The notes under the pieces were generated by a model that saw nothing but the letters and a program-made list of their open reading frames with translations, had not been told where the DNA came from and made no database searches. A stretch of DNA of 10,891 bases from Micrococcaceae bacterium UBA4005 (lineage in GTDB: Bacteria; Actinomycetota; Actinomycetes; Actinomycetales; Micrococcaceae), in contig DGBL01000120.1 in assembly GCA_002384315.1 (NCBI GenBank), positions 1 to 10,891 on the forward strand. Direction: 5' to 3'. The translations under genes were made by a program, and so were the position numbers. Each line of letters starts with the position of its first letter. The first letter of the stretch is position 1. Positions 1 to 5,628 of this stretch are shown here, piece after piece.

Positions 1-945
1 GAATCACGGCGCATCGATAACCAGTTGCGCGGACGCTCCGGACGGCAGGGTGACCCCGGCAGATCGCGGTTCTATCTCTCCCTGACGGACGACCTGATGC
101 GGCTTTTCAACTCGGGTGCCGCGGAGCGGATCATGAACAGTTCGACCATGCCCGACGACGTCCTCAACCGGCAGCGGGAGGCGATTTACGGGGACCGACG
201 CCGGATTCTCGAAGGTGGGGACCTCAAGGAGAAGATCGGGTTCTTCCTCGACGACGTTGTCACCGCGATGGTTGATGAGGCAACAGCCCAAGGCCACGGA
301 GACGACTGGGATTATGAGCTGCTGTGGACGAACCTGAAGACGCTCTATCCGATTACGCTCACGGTCGAGGAGGTCATCGAGGAAGCGGGCGGTACGTCGA
401 AAATCACCCGCGACTTCCTGCACGCAGAAATCCTTTCGGATGCGCGTCTGGCTTATCAGGCGCGGGAGGAGGCGCTCGGCGAGCAGAGCATGCGGGAACT
501 TGAACGCCGGGTGGTGCTTTCGGTTATCGGTCGGAAGTGGCAGGAGCACCTTTACGAAATGGACTACCTCAAGGAAGGTATCGGCCTTCGCGCCATGGCC
601 CAGAGGGATCCGTTGGTCGAGTATCAGCGCGAAGGCTTCATCCTCTTCCAGGCCATGATGGAGGCAATTCGGGAAGAAAGCATCGGATACCTGTTCAATC
701 TTGAGGTTGAGGTCGCAGCTCCGGCTGCGGGAACTGCTCTGCCGGGCGTCTCCGACGGACGCGGGATGGTCCAGACGCCAATTCTCCGGGCTCCGGGCCT
801 CGAGGCTCCGGAGAAGCCGGGAAGTCTCAGCTTCTCAGCACCCAACGCCCAGGGTGAGGTTGAGACCCACGTCGAACGCGCACCCGGTGCCGCTGATCCG
901 AAAACGCAAGGTTCCGCCCGTAAGGGGTCGCGGCGCAAGAAGTAG
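1..945 (+). CDS. secA: Preprotein translocase subunit SecA, C-terminal part (5' end outside window)
   Basis: SecA is the ATPase that drives unfolded preproteins through the SecYEG channel at the cytoplasmic membrane. The reading frame is open from base 1 and gives 314 residues, about a third of a usual SecA. Near its start is helicase motif VI ([13 protein letters not shown], residues 8-20 of the visible part), which carries the arginine finger of the second nucleotide-binding fold. The helical scaffold and wing domains follow. A conserved block around residues 175-225 ([20 protein letters not shown], then [17 protein letters not shown]) is nearly diagnostic for the family. The tail from about residue 237 is Pro/Gly/Ala-rich, ends in a basic RKGSRRKK stretch, and has no cysteine-rich zinc finger of the kind that binds SecB. 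This fits the housekeeping SecA1 of actinobacteria. The stop lies 4 bp from the stop of the convergent gene. Whether it is SecA1 rather than SecA2 is inferred from the full helical region and neighbours. Confidence 0.97.
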   Translation, partial: ESRRIDNQLRGRSGRQGDPGRSRFYLSLTDDLMRLFNSGAAERIMNSSTMPDDVLNRQREAIYGDRRRILEGGDLKEKIGFFLDDVVTAMVDEATAQGHGDDWDYELLWTNLKTLYPITLTVEEVIEEAGGTSKITRDFLHAEILSDARLAYQAREEALGEQSMRELERRVVLSVIGRKWQEHLYEMDYLKEGIGLRAMAQRDPLVEYQREGFILFQAMMEAIREESIGYLFNLEVEVAAPAAGTALPGVSDGRGMVQTPILRAPGLEAPEKPGSLSFSAPNAQGEVETHVERAPGAADPKTQGSARKGSRRKK

Positions 946-949
946 GCAG

Positions 950-1534
950 TCAGCCAATTTCGAGGGCGGTCACGCGCCAGCGCTCGCGCCATCGCTCGAG
1001 CCGGAGGGCGACTGCGCGTACCCGCCGCTGGTCAAAGACAGTGAGTGCAACCTCGAAGGTGGAGTCATCAATGTGGCACACCCGCGGCGGGCGCACGCAT
1101 ACGGTTCGGTGCAGGCGCGCCGCAGGGGTAGCTGTGCACTCACCCCGGGTCGAGCCAGTGGGGACTTGGCTGGACATCGAGCGCACAAGATTTGCGCGGA
1201 ACTGAAGCCGCTCGTAACTATGTTCGTCGAGCCAGCGGGCCATCTGCTGCAGCGGGCGAGTGCCGCCGATGACTTCCAGAGCGCCTTGGGTGACGGAACG
1301 CGCAATGCCGGAAATTCGTGCCTCAAGGTCCGCCGTATGGGTGGAATCCTCCGCACCGTCCGGACGGGGTTGCCCGGTGGCCGGTGATACTGGTGTCAGG
1401 CGGACCGCAGCGCCGCTGTAACCACGCAGGCGAGACGGTGGGACAGGTCTGGGCGATCCGCTCGCTGCTGCCAACAGTTGGGGTTGGTCCCCGCCCTGCG
1501 GCGGGCGGGGGCGAAGATGGACTATCTCGGGCAT
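950..1534 (-). CDS. Rv3235-family (DUF6459) protein of unknown function
   Basis: This 194-residue protein has a Pro/Arg-rich, probably disordered N-terminal third (residues 1-65). A compact conserved region follows: a helical part (LEARISGIARSVTQGALEVI, then RPLQQMARWLDEHSYERL, about residues 70-115) and a C-terminal strand-rich part ending in RVRAVALRLERWRERWRVTALEIG. This layout and the position next to secA match the actinobacterial Rv3235/DUF6459 family, which has no established function as far as I know. No signal peptide or membrane segment is visible, so it is probably cytoplasmic. The ATG at 1534 is preceded by a good ribosome binding site (AGAGGA, 6 bases away). It lies 36 bp downstream of the LysM gene on the same strand and is probably co-transcribed with it. 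Its 3' end nearly touches the secA stop. Family call by recognition of the conserved pattern; no alignment was run. Confidence 0.85.
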   Translation of the reverse strand: MPEIVHLRPRPPQGGDQPQLLAAASGSPRPVPPSRLRGYSGAAVRLTPVSPATGQPRPDGAEDSTHTADLEARISGIARSVTQGALEVIGGTRPLQQMARWLDEHSYERLQFRANLVRSMSSQVPTGSTRGECTATPAARLHRTVCVRPPRVCHIDDSTFEVALTVFDQRRVRAVALRLERWRERWRVTALEIG

Positions 1535-1553
1535 GGTGGTTCCTCTCGGTTCA

Positions 1554-1568
1554 GGAGGTGATTCCTCC
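1554..1568 (-). promoter_or_regulatory. Intercistronic hairpin with SD-like and anti-SD-like arms
   Basis: In the leftward mRNA, between the LysM stop codon and the DUF6459 start, GGAGG and CCTCC form a 5-bp perfect stem with loop AATCA. The CCTCC arm could instead pair through CCTC with the GAGG of the DUF6459 ribosome binding site a few bases downstream. It may modulate coupling of the two genes. The stem is short, so a functional role is only a possibility. Confidence 0.3.
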
Positions 1569-1570
1569 GG

Positions 1571-2419
1571 TCACGGACCGGATTGTGCGGGGGACTGCAG
1601 AACCTGCCCGGGAAGGATCAGCGACGGATCACTCCCGATCAGGTGCTGATTTTGCTGGTACCAGCGAGGCCATTCGGCTGCAATTTCAACGTCCGTGGCC
1701 ATAGGGCCAAGCGCCGTCGCGGCGATGGTCCACAGCGAGTCACCGGGGACGACCGCAACGTGGCGCGGTGCCGTTGCGGGGGAGTGCTTCGCTTCCGGGA
1801 CAATCAAGCCACCGGATACCGGTTGCGCGGCAGGGGTCCATCCGGGAGTCCGTGCGGCTGTCTTGCGGCCACTGAATGTTTCGTTGGCTGCGTCTGCGGT
1901 GTTTTGGGTGGGGTTGGCGACCGTGGCAGGCCTGGTATTCCACAAGGGCGAGATCAGGACGTCGTGCCGCGTCGCTGAGGCGACACGAAGCGGCTGCGTC
2001 GTCGTCGTTGGTGCCGTTGGTGCCGGGTCTGGAGTGCTGGAGGCATGGGCTGCGACGGGTAGGACAATCAGATTCAGCCCCAGCAGTGCGCTAGCCAAGC
2101 GACGCATGAAATCCGGGGCGAGCCGTGCTGTTCTCGAGGCTGCTTCCGCACGTCCTCGACGGTCCAGAATTTCGGCGCATAGAGCAAGGGTGAGCGCGGC
2201 GATCCACCAGCTGACAATGGCTACGCCTGCAGCGCTTGCAAGCCATGCGACCGAGGCCTCAAGCATCTGGGTTTCCGCGCCGGCTGGCGGGACGGATGCG
2301 CCCGTATAGAGCAGCGCTCCGCCAAGAACCAGCAGTGCCGCCGCATAGCCGCAATCGCTAGGGGACACCGTGCGCGTGGCTGAGTGCGCGGGGTGGTGTG
2401 GGGTAGTTTTGATAAGCAT
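1571..2419 (-). CDS. Membrane-anchored LysM-domain protein
   Basis: This 282-residue protein has three hydrophobic segments, at about residues 24-42, 56-84 and 108-126. They are followed by a Ser/Thr/Pro/Ala-rich spacer (127-215) and one C-terminal LysM domain (about 219-276; VAVVPGDSLWTIAATALG near its start, ILPGQVLQ near its end). LysM modules bind N-acetylglucosamine-containing glycans such as peptidoglycan. The loop between the second and third helices is basic (DRRGR...RR), so it should be cytoplasmic, and the LysM domain should face the cell wall. No enzymatic domain is visible. An in-frame TGA sits two codons upstream of the ATG at 2419, so this is the earliest possible start; no strong ribosome binding site precedes it, and a GTG at codon 18 is an alternative. 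It is the first gene of a leftward pair with the DUF6459 gene. A 10-bp repeat array begins 6 bp upstream of its start codon. Similar LysM membrane proteins near secA are seen in other actinobacteria; their role is unknown. Confidence 0.88.
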   Translation of the reverse strand: MLIKTTPHHPAHSATRTVSPSDCGYAAALLVLGGALLYTGASVPPAGAETQMLEASVAWLASAAGVAIVSWWIAALTLALCAEILDRRGRAEAASRTARLAPDFMRRLASALLGLNLIVLPVAAHASSTPDPAPTAPTTTTQPLRVASATRHDVLISPLWNTRPATVANPTQNTADAANETFSGRKTAARTPGWTPAAQPVSGGLIVPEAKHSPATAPRHVAVVPGDSLWTIAATALGPMATDVEIAAEWPRWYQQNQHLIGSDPSLILPGQVLQSPAQSGP

Positions 2420-2425
2420 AAGTCA

Positions 2426-2465
2426 GTTTGATCCTGTTTGATCACGTTTGTCTAGATTTGATTCA
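2426..2465. repeat. Four tandem 10-bp direct repeats, consensus GTTTGATCNN
   Basis: Units are GTTTGATCCT, GTTTGATCAC, GTTTGTCTAG and ATTTGATTCA, in exact 10-bp register; TTTG begins at 2427, 2437, 2447 and 2457. One unit per helical turn puts all copies on the same DNA face, which suggests an operator for a protein binding head to tail. The array lies between two divergent genes, 6 bp from the LysM start codon and 14 bp upstream of the -35 box of the rightward promoter. It is more AT-rich than the surrounding genes. Confidence 0.7.
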
Positions 2466-2479
2466 ACTTATGTGGATGG

Positions 2480-2508
2480 TTGACGTTTAATGGTTGCGAA
2501 CATAGGCT
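2480..2508 (+). promoter_or_regulatory. Promoter for a leaderless transcript of the 181-residue protein
   Basis: A TTGACG -35 box (2480-2485) and a TAGGCT -10 box (2503-2508, matching TAnnnT) are separated by the ideal 17 bp. The expected transcription start is 6-7 bases after the -10 box, which is the GTG start codon at 2515. No ribosome binding site is present upstream of either that GTG or the ATG at 2524, which fits leaderless translation, common in actinobacteria. Confidence 0.7.
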
Positions 2509-2514
2509 GTCGCT

Positions 2515-3060
2515 GTGCGTTGGATGTCGCTGTTTGAGGACCTGGAGGCCGAGCTGGCTGCTGCGCACGACGGGGAGTTCGGACGCGAGGTCTCCGAGAT
2601 GACGCGCACCGAAATTGCACGCATTAGCCTCGTGGAGCGCCTTGTCGGCCATGTGGGCATGTCACTGACACTCCGAAGCGGAGCGGGCTCATGGTCCGGG
2701 ACGCTGGGCCATGTCGGTGCAGAGTGGCTCGTGCTGGCGAACGGTAATCATTCCGTTCTCGTGCCCTTCTCGGCGCTCACGGAAATTGACGGGCTTGGTG
2801 TGCAGGCCGGTCAGCGGCCTGCCGGCGTCCAGGCTCGATTGGGATTTGCCTCCGCGTTGCGCGTTCTTGCCCGTGAACGGGCAACGGTCACGATCCACAC
2901 AGGGCAACGTCAGGCTCGCTTGAGCGGCATGATTGACCGGGTGGGTAGCGATCACTGCGATATAGCAGAGGTGGTTGCTGGTGAATGCAGGCGGCCGCAG
3001 CATGTGCGGCGCGTCGTGACTGTACTGCTGAGCGCGATATCGGCAGTCGAGTCGGGGTAA
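2515..3060 (+). CDS. Hypothetical actinobacterial protein with duplicated small-barrel-like repeat
   Basis: The gene encodes 181 residues of unknown function. The N-terminus (MSLFEDLEAELAAAHDGEF onward, residues 4-44) is predicted helical and acidic, typical of a family often found as a hypothetical protein in actinobacteria. It is followed by two similar segments, residues 48-75 and 122-151. Both read as hydrophobic strand, Gly, polar turn, SG-x4-VG, then an acidic-aromatic or polar strand (SGTLGHVGAEWLVL and SGMIDRVGSDHCDIA). They look like two copies of a small beta-barrel such as an Sm-like or PRC-like fold; this is inference from pattern only. No signal peptide or membrane helix is visible. 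The GTG at 2515 is chosen because the upstream promoter predicts transcription starting exactly there; ATG 2524 is the alternative. It is transcribed divergently from the LysM gene and convergently with the regulator gene at 3106-3315. Confidence 0.82.
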   Translation: MRWMSLFEDLEAELAAAHDGEFGREVSEMTRTEIARISLVERLVGHVGMSLTLRSGAGSWSGTLGHVGAEWLVLANGNHSVLVPFSALTEIDGLGVQAGQRPAGVQARLGFASALRVLARERATVTIHTGQRQARLSGMIDRVGSDHCDIAEVVAGECRRPQHVRRVVTVLLSAISAVESG

Positions 3061-3105
3061 AGAACTCTTCTCGGGCTAGGAGTGGGGTTCGTCGGCTGGC
3101 AACGG

Positions 3106-3315
3106 CTAGGATTCCTTGATCGAGGCGGCAGTGCGCTCGTAGGCACCAGCAATATAGTCTTCGAGTTTCCGCGCTTCCACCCGCCACTGACCGCGGCCGC
3201 CGACTTGAATTGCCGGTAATTCTCCGGAACGGACGATCGCGTAAGTCTGGGATGAGGATATGTTCAGAACTTCGGCGACATCGGCAAGCGTCAGGAAGCG
3301 TTTTTCCATCATCAC
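3106..3315 (-). CDS. BldC-like / excisionase-family helix-turn-helix DNA-binding protein
   Basis: A 69-residue MerR-like single-domain protein. The helix-turn-helix covers roughly residues 6-34 (LTLADVAEVLNISSSQTYAIV, then RSGELPAIQVGG). A short wing (GRGQWRV) and a C-terminal helix (EARKLEDYIAGAYERT) complete the fold. Family members include BldC, a developmental regulator in Streptomyces that binds DNA direct repeats as head-to-tail multimers, and phage excisionases. No integrase or attachment site is visible here, so a chromosomal regulator is the better reading. A strong GTAGGAG ribosome binding site precedes a GTG-ATG-ATG run at 3315, 3312 and 3309. The spacing suits 3315 or 3312, so the exact start is uncertain by one or two codons. 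Its 3' end lies 45 bp from the convergent 181-residue gene; its upstream region is shared with the divergent SAF-domain gene. Targets are unknown; nearby direct repeats are candidates. Confidence 0.9.
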   Translation of the reverse strand: MMMEKRFLTLADVAEVLNISSSQTYAIVRSGELPAIQVGGRGQWRVEARKLEDYIAGAYERTAASIKES

Positions 3316-3398
3316 CCTTCTCTCCTACGTGTGAGCGTCTCCCCTCGGCGTGAGCGCCTGATTGACGAGGTGTGCGTTCCGGGCGCAGACTTCATCGG

Positions 3399-3416
3399 AT
3401 CATAGTGTTAATAGTG
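3399..3416 (-). promoter_or_regulatory. Candidate -10 box and short direct repeat upstream of the BldC-like gene
   Basis: The plus strand carries ATAGTG at 3402-3407 and again at 3411-3416, a 9-bp period. The first copy overlaps the minus-strand TATGAT hexamer (3404 to 3399), a good -10 match about 85 bp upstream of the regulator's start. No -35 match at 16-18 bp is seen, so an activator might be needed or this may not be the promoter. Confidence 0.35.
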
Positions 3417-3441
3417 CCACCCGTTGGTGTTGATGACGTAG

Positions 3442-3450
3442 TTATCCACA
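3442..3450 (+). promoter_or_regulatory. DnaA-box sequence TTATCCACA
   Basis: A perfect 9/9 match to the high-affinity DnaA-box consensus, inside the intergenic region between the BldC-like and SAF-domain genes. It is a single box with no AT-rich unwinding element or box cluster around it, so an origin is not indicated. DnaA acting as a transcription regulator is possible, as is chance. Confidence 0.45.
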
Positions 3451-3576
3451 CAAAGCGGCAATTTGGGCCCGGATGGTTCCATTGAGCGGAATTCTTGGTG
3501 AGAATGGCTTTCGACGCCCGTGACGGGCAGTTCGCGACCACTAGTGGCTCGAAGGCCCACGGACGGCGGGAATCAA

Positions 3577-4254
3577 ATGGGGATCAGCAGTTCGCGGGGC
3601 GGTAGCAGCCGGACGCAGTCGCCGGAATCAACACGGTTAAGACGCCCCTCCTGGCGCGACCCGCGGCTGATGGTCGGGGTCCTCCTGATGCTGCTTTCAA
3701 TCTCCGGCACCGTTGTCCTCGTCGCGAGCCTGGACCGCACTACCGAAATGCTGGCCGTTCGGCACGATATCCGAGTGGGGCAGTTGCTCGACGCCGACGA
3801 CGTCGAACCCGTTGCTGTCAGGTTGGGCGAAGTGAATGATTCGTATCTTCCCGCCGCCGATGGGCTGCCCGCCGGGGCGGTGTCCATCCAGTTGATCCGC
3901 CGCGGTGAACTCGTGCCTCGATCGGCGCTGGGTAAAGCGGACGCGCTCAACCGAAAACCCGTGGGGCTGACTATCTCTGACCCTTTGCCGCGGGGAACGG
4001 AGGCTGGTGCGCGCGTCGATGTTTGGGTGTCAACGCCGGTGGAGGGTGTGGCCGGTGCTGGCTTCGGCAGCCCCGAGCTTCTCCTCGAGGCTGCAGAGGT
4101 TGCGGAACTGACCGTCACCGAGTCGGTGTTGGGTGCAACGGCGAATACTCTGGTGCATGTACTGGTCGAGGACTCGGCCCTACCGAAACTCCTCGCCGCG
4201 CTGTCCAACGATGCCCGTATTGCGGTTGTCCTCAACCCCGGAGCTGGTTCGTGA
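3577..4254 (+). CDS. SAF-domain membrane protein (CpaB/RcpC-like)
   Basis: Read from ATG 3577 the protein has 225 residues. A flexible Ser/Arg-rich N-terminus ends in RRPSWRDPRL, followed by one membrane helix (about residues 31-52) and a SAF domain (about 57-120, with RVGQLLDADDVEPV and later LIRRGELVPRSAL). The remaining C-terminal part (about 125-225) is probably extracytoplasmic. SAF domains occur in CpaB/RcpC proteins of Tad/Flp pilus assembly, where they sit on the outer face of the membrane. The frame stays open upstream to a GTG at 3520 (244 residues), which has no ribosome binding site. ATG 3577 has only a weak one (GGCGGGA) but gives the more usual N-terminus, so the start is unsettled. 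The stop overlaps the GTG of the next gene by 4 bp (GTGA), indicating translational coupling. No CpaF, TadB/C or pilin gene lies within the window. Confidence 0.85.
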   Translation: MGISSSRGGSSRTQSPESTRLRRPSWRDPRLMVGVLLMLLSISGTVVLVASLDRTTEMLAVRHDIRVGQLLDADDVEPVAVRLGEVNDSYLPAADGLPAGAVSIQLIRRGELVPRSALGKADALNRKPVGLTISDPLPRGTEAGARVDVWVSTPVEGVAGAGFGSPELLLEAAEVAELTVTESVLGATANTLVHVLVEDSALPKLLAALSNDARIAVVLNPGAGS

Positions 4255-5582
4255 ATATTCCGGTCATTACTGCCGGGCACACGGCCAGCGCCCAGGTCCC
4301 GGGGCTGGAAAAGCTGCGCGGGCCTGTCACCGTAGTGCGCCGATGCGAAGACCTGGTGGAGCTCGTCGCGGCCTGTCAGGGCGGTATCGCCAAGGCCGCC
4401 ATCGTCGGCACAGAGGCAGGGGAGATTACCACCTCGGTGCGGGACAGGCTGCGTGTTTTCGGAGTGGCTCTCGTTGTGCTGACCTCCAGCGACGAAGAAC
4501 ACCAACAGTTTGACGCGTTGGGTGTTTGCCATGATGCCGCCAACCTGCCAGCAACCGAGCTCGCCGCTCTGGTCTATAACGAAGTAGAGAAGCTCGCCGC
4601 CGCAAGCTCGCCCGCGGCGAATCAGCTCGCTTACAGTAACCCGGCGGCAAGGGTCGGCACGCAGGCGCACTCCGTGGCCGCGGCGACACCTGAGCCTGCG
4701 GGGACAGGACGCGTTGTCGCCGTGTGGGGACCAACGGGCGCCCCTGGTCGGACGACGATCGCAGTGAACTTCGCCGCCGAACTCGCCGCTACGGGAGAGT
4801 CGGTGCTTTTGCTCGACGCGGATACCTACGGCGCTAGCGTCGCAGCGTCGCTGGGCTTGCTGGAGGAATCCGCGGGGCTCGCCCAAGCCTGTCGGCTGGC
4901 TGGCCAAGGGCCGCTGACGCCGTCGAACCTCGAACGGGCGCTGTGCACGGTGTTCGTGGCCGGCCACCCGCTCCAGGTGTTGACGGGTCTCACCCGGCCG
5001 GAACGGTGGCCCGAATTGCGCCCCGCGGCGCTGGAGGCGGTGATCGGGTGGGCCCGTCAATCGGCCGGGACGACCGTCATTGATTGCGGGTTCTGCCTAG
5101 AGGCTGACGAGGAGCTGAGCTTCGACACGCCCGCCCCGAGGCGAAACGGCGCTGCGCTGCGCAGCCTCGAACTCGCGGATACTATTCTGGCTGTCGGGGC
5201 CGCCGACGCCATCGGCGTGCCGCGCCTGGTCCGAGCGCTCAGCAACCTCAGTGACGTGATTCCCACGGTGGCGCCACGCGTGGTGCTCAACAAGGTGAGG
5301 CGGTCCGCAGTGGGCCGGTCACCGGAACGTCAACTGCGGGAGGCTTGGGATAGATTCGGCCCACCCCACCCCATTGCAGCATTCCTTCCAGCGGATCCGC
5401 AGGCTGTGGACGAGGCGCTCCTGGGCGGTTCGGCACTGCTGGAATGCTGCCCGCAATCGGAATTGCGGATGGCCATTGCATCCCTGGCAGGCGTGCCGGT
5501 TGAAGCGGCCCGGCGAAGGTTCTTCGCTGCTGCGCGCCCCGGCATGAAGTTTCCGCCCAAGCCCGTTAGGCTCTCTGGATAA
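4251..5582 (+). CDS. CpaE/ParA-like P-loop protein with altered Walker A motif
   Basis: A 443-residue protein starting at a GTG that overlaps the previous stop (GTGA), with GGAG 7 bases upstream. Residues 1-130 resemble the degenerate receiver-like domain of CpaE proteins (AAIVGTEAGEI, then FGVALVVLTSSDEEHQQF). A variable linker follows, then a ParA/MinD-type domain from about residue 157. The Walker A region reads GPTGAPGRTT (160-169): Arg167 replaces the catalytic lysine, and the upstream 'deviant' lysine is also absent. The second motif LLLDADTYG (D189, D191) is retained. Later blocks TTVIDCG and RVVLNKV match the family. CpaE-like proteins usually place Tad pilus machinery or division factors at the membrane; actinobacterial relatives have been named Ssd (septum site determining). 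ATPase activity cannot be assumed here. It forms a pair with the SAF-domain gene and ends 46 bp before the glutamate dehydrogenase start codon. Confidence 0.85.
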   Translation: MNIPVITAGHTASAQVPGLEKLRGPVTVVRRCEDLVELVAACQGGIAKAAIVGTEAGEITTSVRDRLRVFGVALVVLTSSDEEHQQFDALGVCHDAANLPATELAALVYNEVEKLAAASSPAANQLAYSNPAARVGTQAHSVAAATPEPAGTGRVVAVWGPTGAPGRTTIAVNFAAELAATGESVLLLDADTYGASVAASLGLLEESAGLAQACRLAGQGPLTPSNLERALCTVFVAGHPLQVLTGLTRPERWPELRPAALEAVIGWARQSAGTTVIDCGFCLEADEELSFDTPAPRRNGAALRSLELADTILAVGAADAIGVPRLVRALSNLSDVIPTVAPRVVLNKVRRSAVGRSPERQLREAWDRFGPPHPIAAFLPADPQAVDEALLGGSALLECCPQSELRMAIASLAGVPVEAARRRFFAAARPGMKFPPKPVRLSG

Positions 5583-5584
5583 GG

Positions 5585-5602
5585 GGCCGCAACGGCGCGG
5601 CC
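5585..5602 (+). terminator. GC stem-loop between the CpaE-like gene and gdh
   Basis: GGCCGC and GCGGCC form a perfect 6-bp stem with loop AACGGC, starting 3 bp after the CpaE-like stop codon. Only a weak pyrimidine stretch (CACTTTGTC) follows, with no proper U-run. It could be a weak terminator, a partial attenuator or an mRNA 3'-end stabiliser. Confidence 0.35.
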
Positions 5603-5628
5603 TGCCACTTTGTCATGGAGGCGTGTGC

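Larger units (their letters stand above)
3316..3576. other. Divergent intergenic region (about 260 bp)
   Basis: This gap lies between the BldC-like gene (-) and the SAF-domain gene (+). It contains the regulator's ribosome binding site, a TATGAT -10-like hexamer on the minus strand (3404 to 3399) without a recognisable -35 box, the ATAGTG direct repeat and a DnaA-box sequence. On the plus strand I see only a weak promoter candidate (TTCCAT 3477-3482, 17 bp, GAGAAT 3500-3505). If the SAF gene starts at the alternative GTG (3520), the gap shrinks to 204 bp. Confidence 0.6.

Noticed and set aside
701..1387. 228-codon plus-strand frame across the secA end and DUF6459 gene
   Set aside because: It overlaps the secA tail in another frame and runs antisense to the DUF6459 gene; composition is typical of a GC-rich shadow frame.
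1695..2309. 204-codon plus-strand frame opposite the LysM gene
   Set aside because: The minus-strand frame has helices in a sensible topology plus a LysM domain; the plus-strand translation has no recognisable features.
3106..3315. Excisionase of an integrated element
   Set aside because: The protein belongs to a fold shared with excisionases, but there is no integrase, attachment-site duplication, tRNA gene or phage gene nearby.
3399..3460. Replication origin around the DnaA-box sequence
   Set aside because: There is only one box, no AT-rich unwinding region, and none of the genes usual at oriC (dnaA, dnaN, rpmH, parAB).
3504..3605. Short plus-strand frame (about 33 codons) overlapping the start of the SAF gene
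   Set aside because: There is no ribosome binding site or recognisable product; it could be an upstream reading frame, but nothing supports it.
4023..4250. In-frame upstream extension of the CpaE-like protein
   Set aside because: It would overlap the SAF gene by more than 200 bp and adds a Cys/Gly/Arg-rich sequence; the GTG at 4251 has a ribosome binding site and a standard GTGA overlap.
3573..5060. Long open frame of 495 codons on the minus strand
   Set aside because: It lies wholly antisense to the SAF-domain and CpaE-like genes, has a low-complexity Arg/Ser/Pro-rich translation with no recognisable domain, and results from high GC content.
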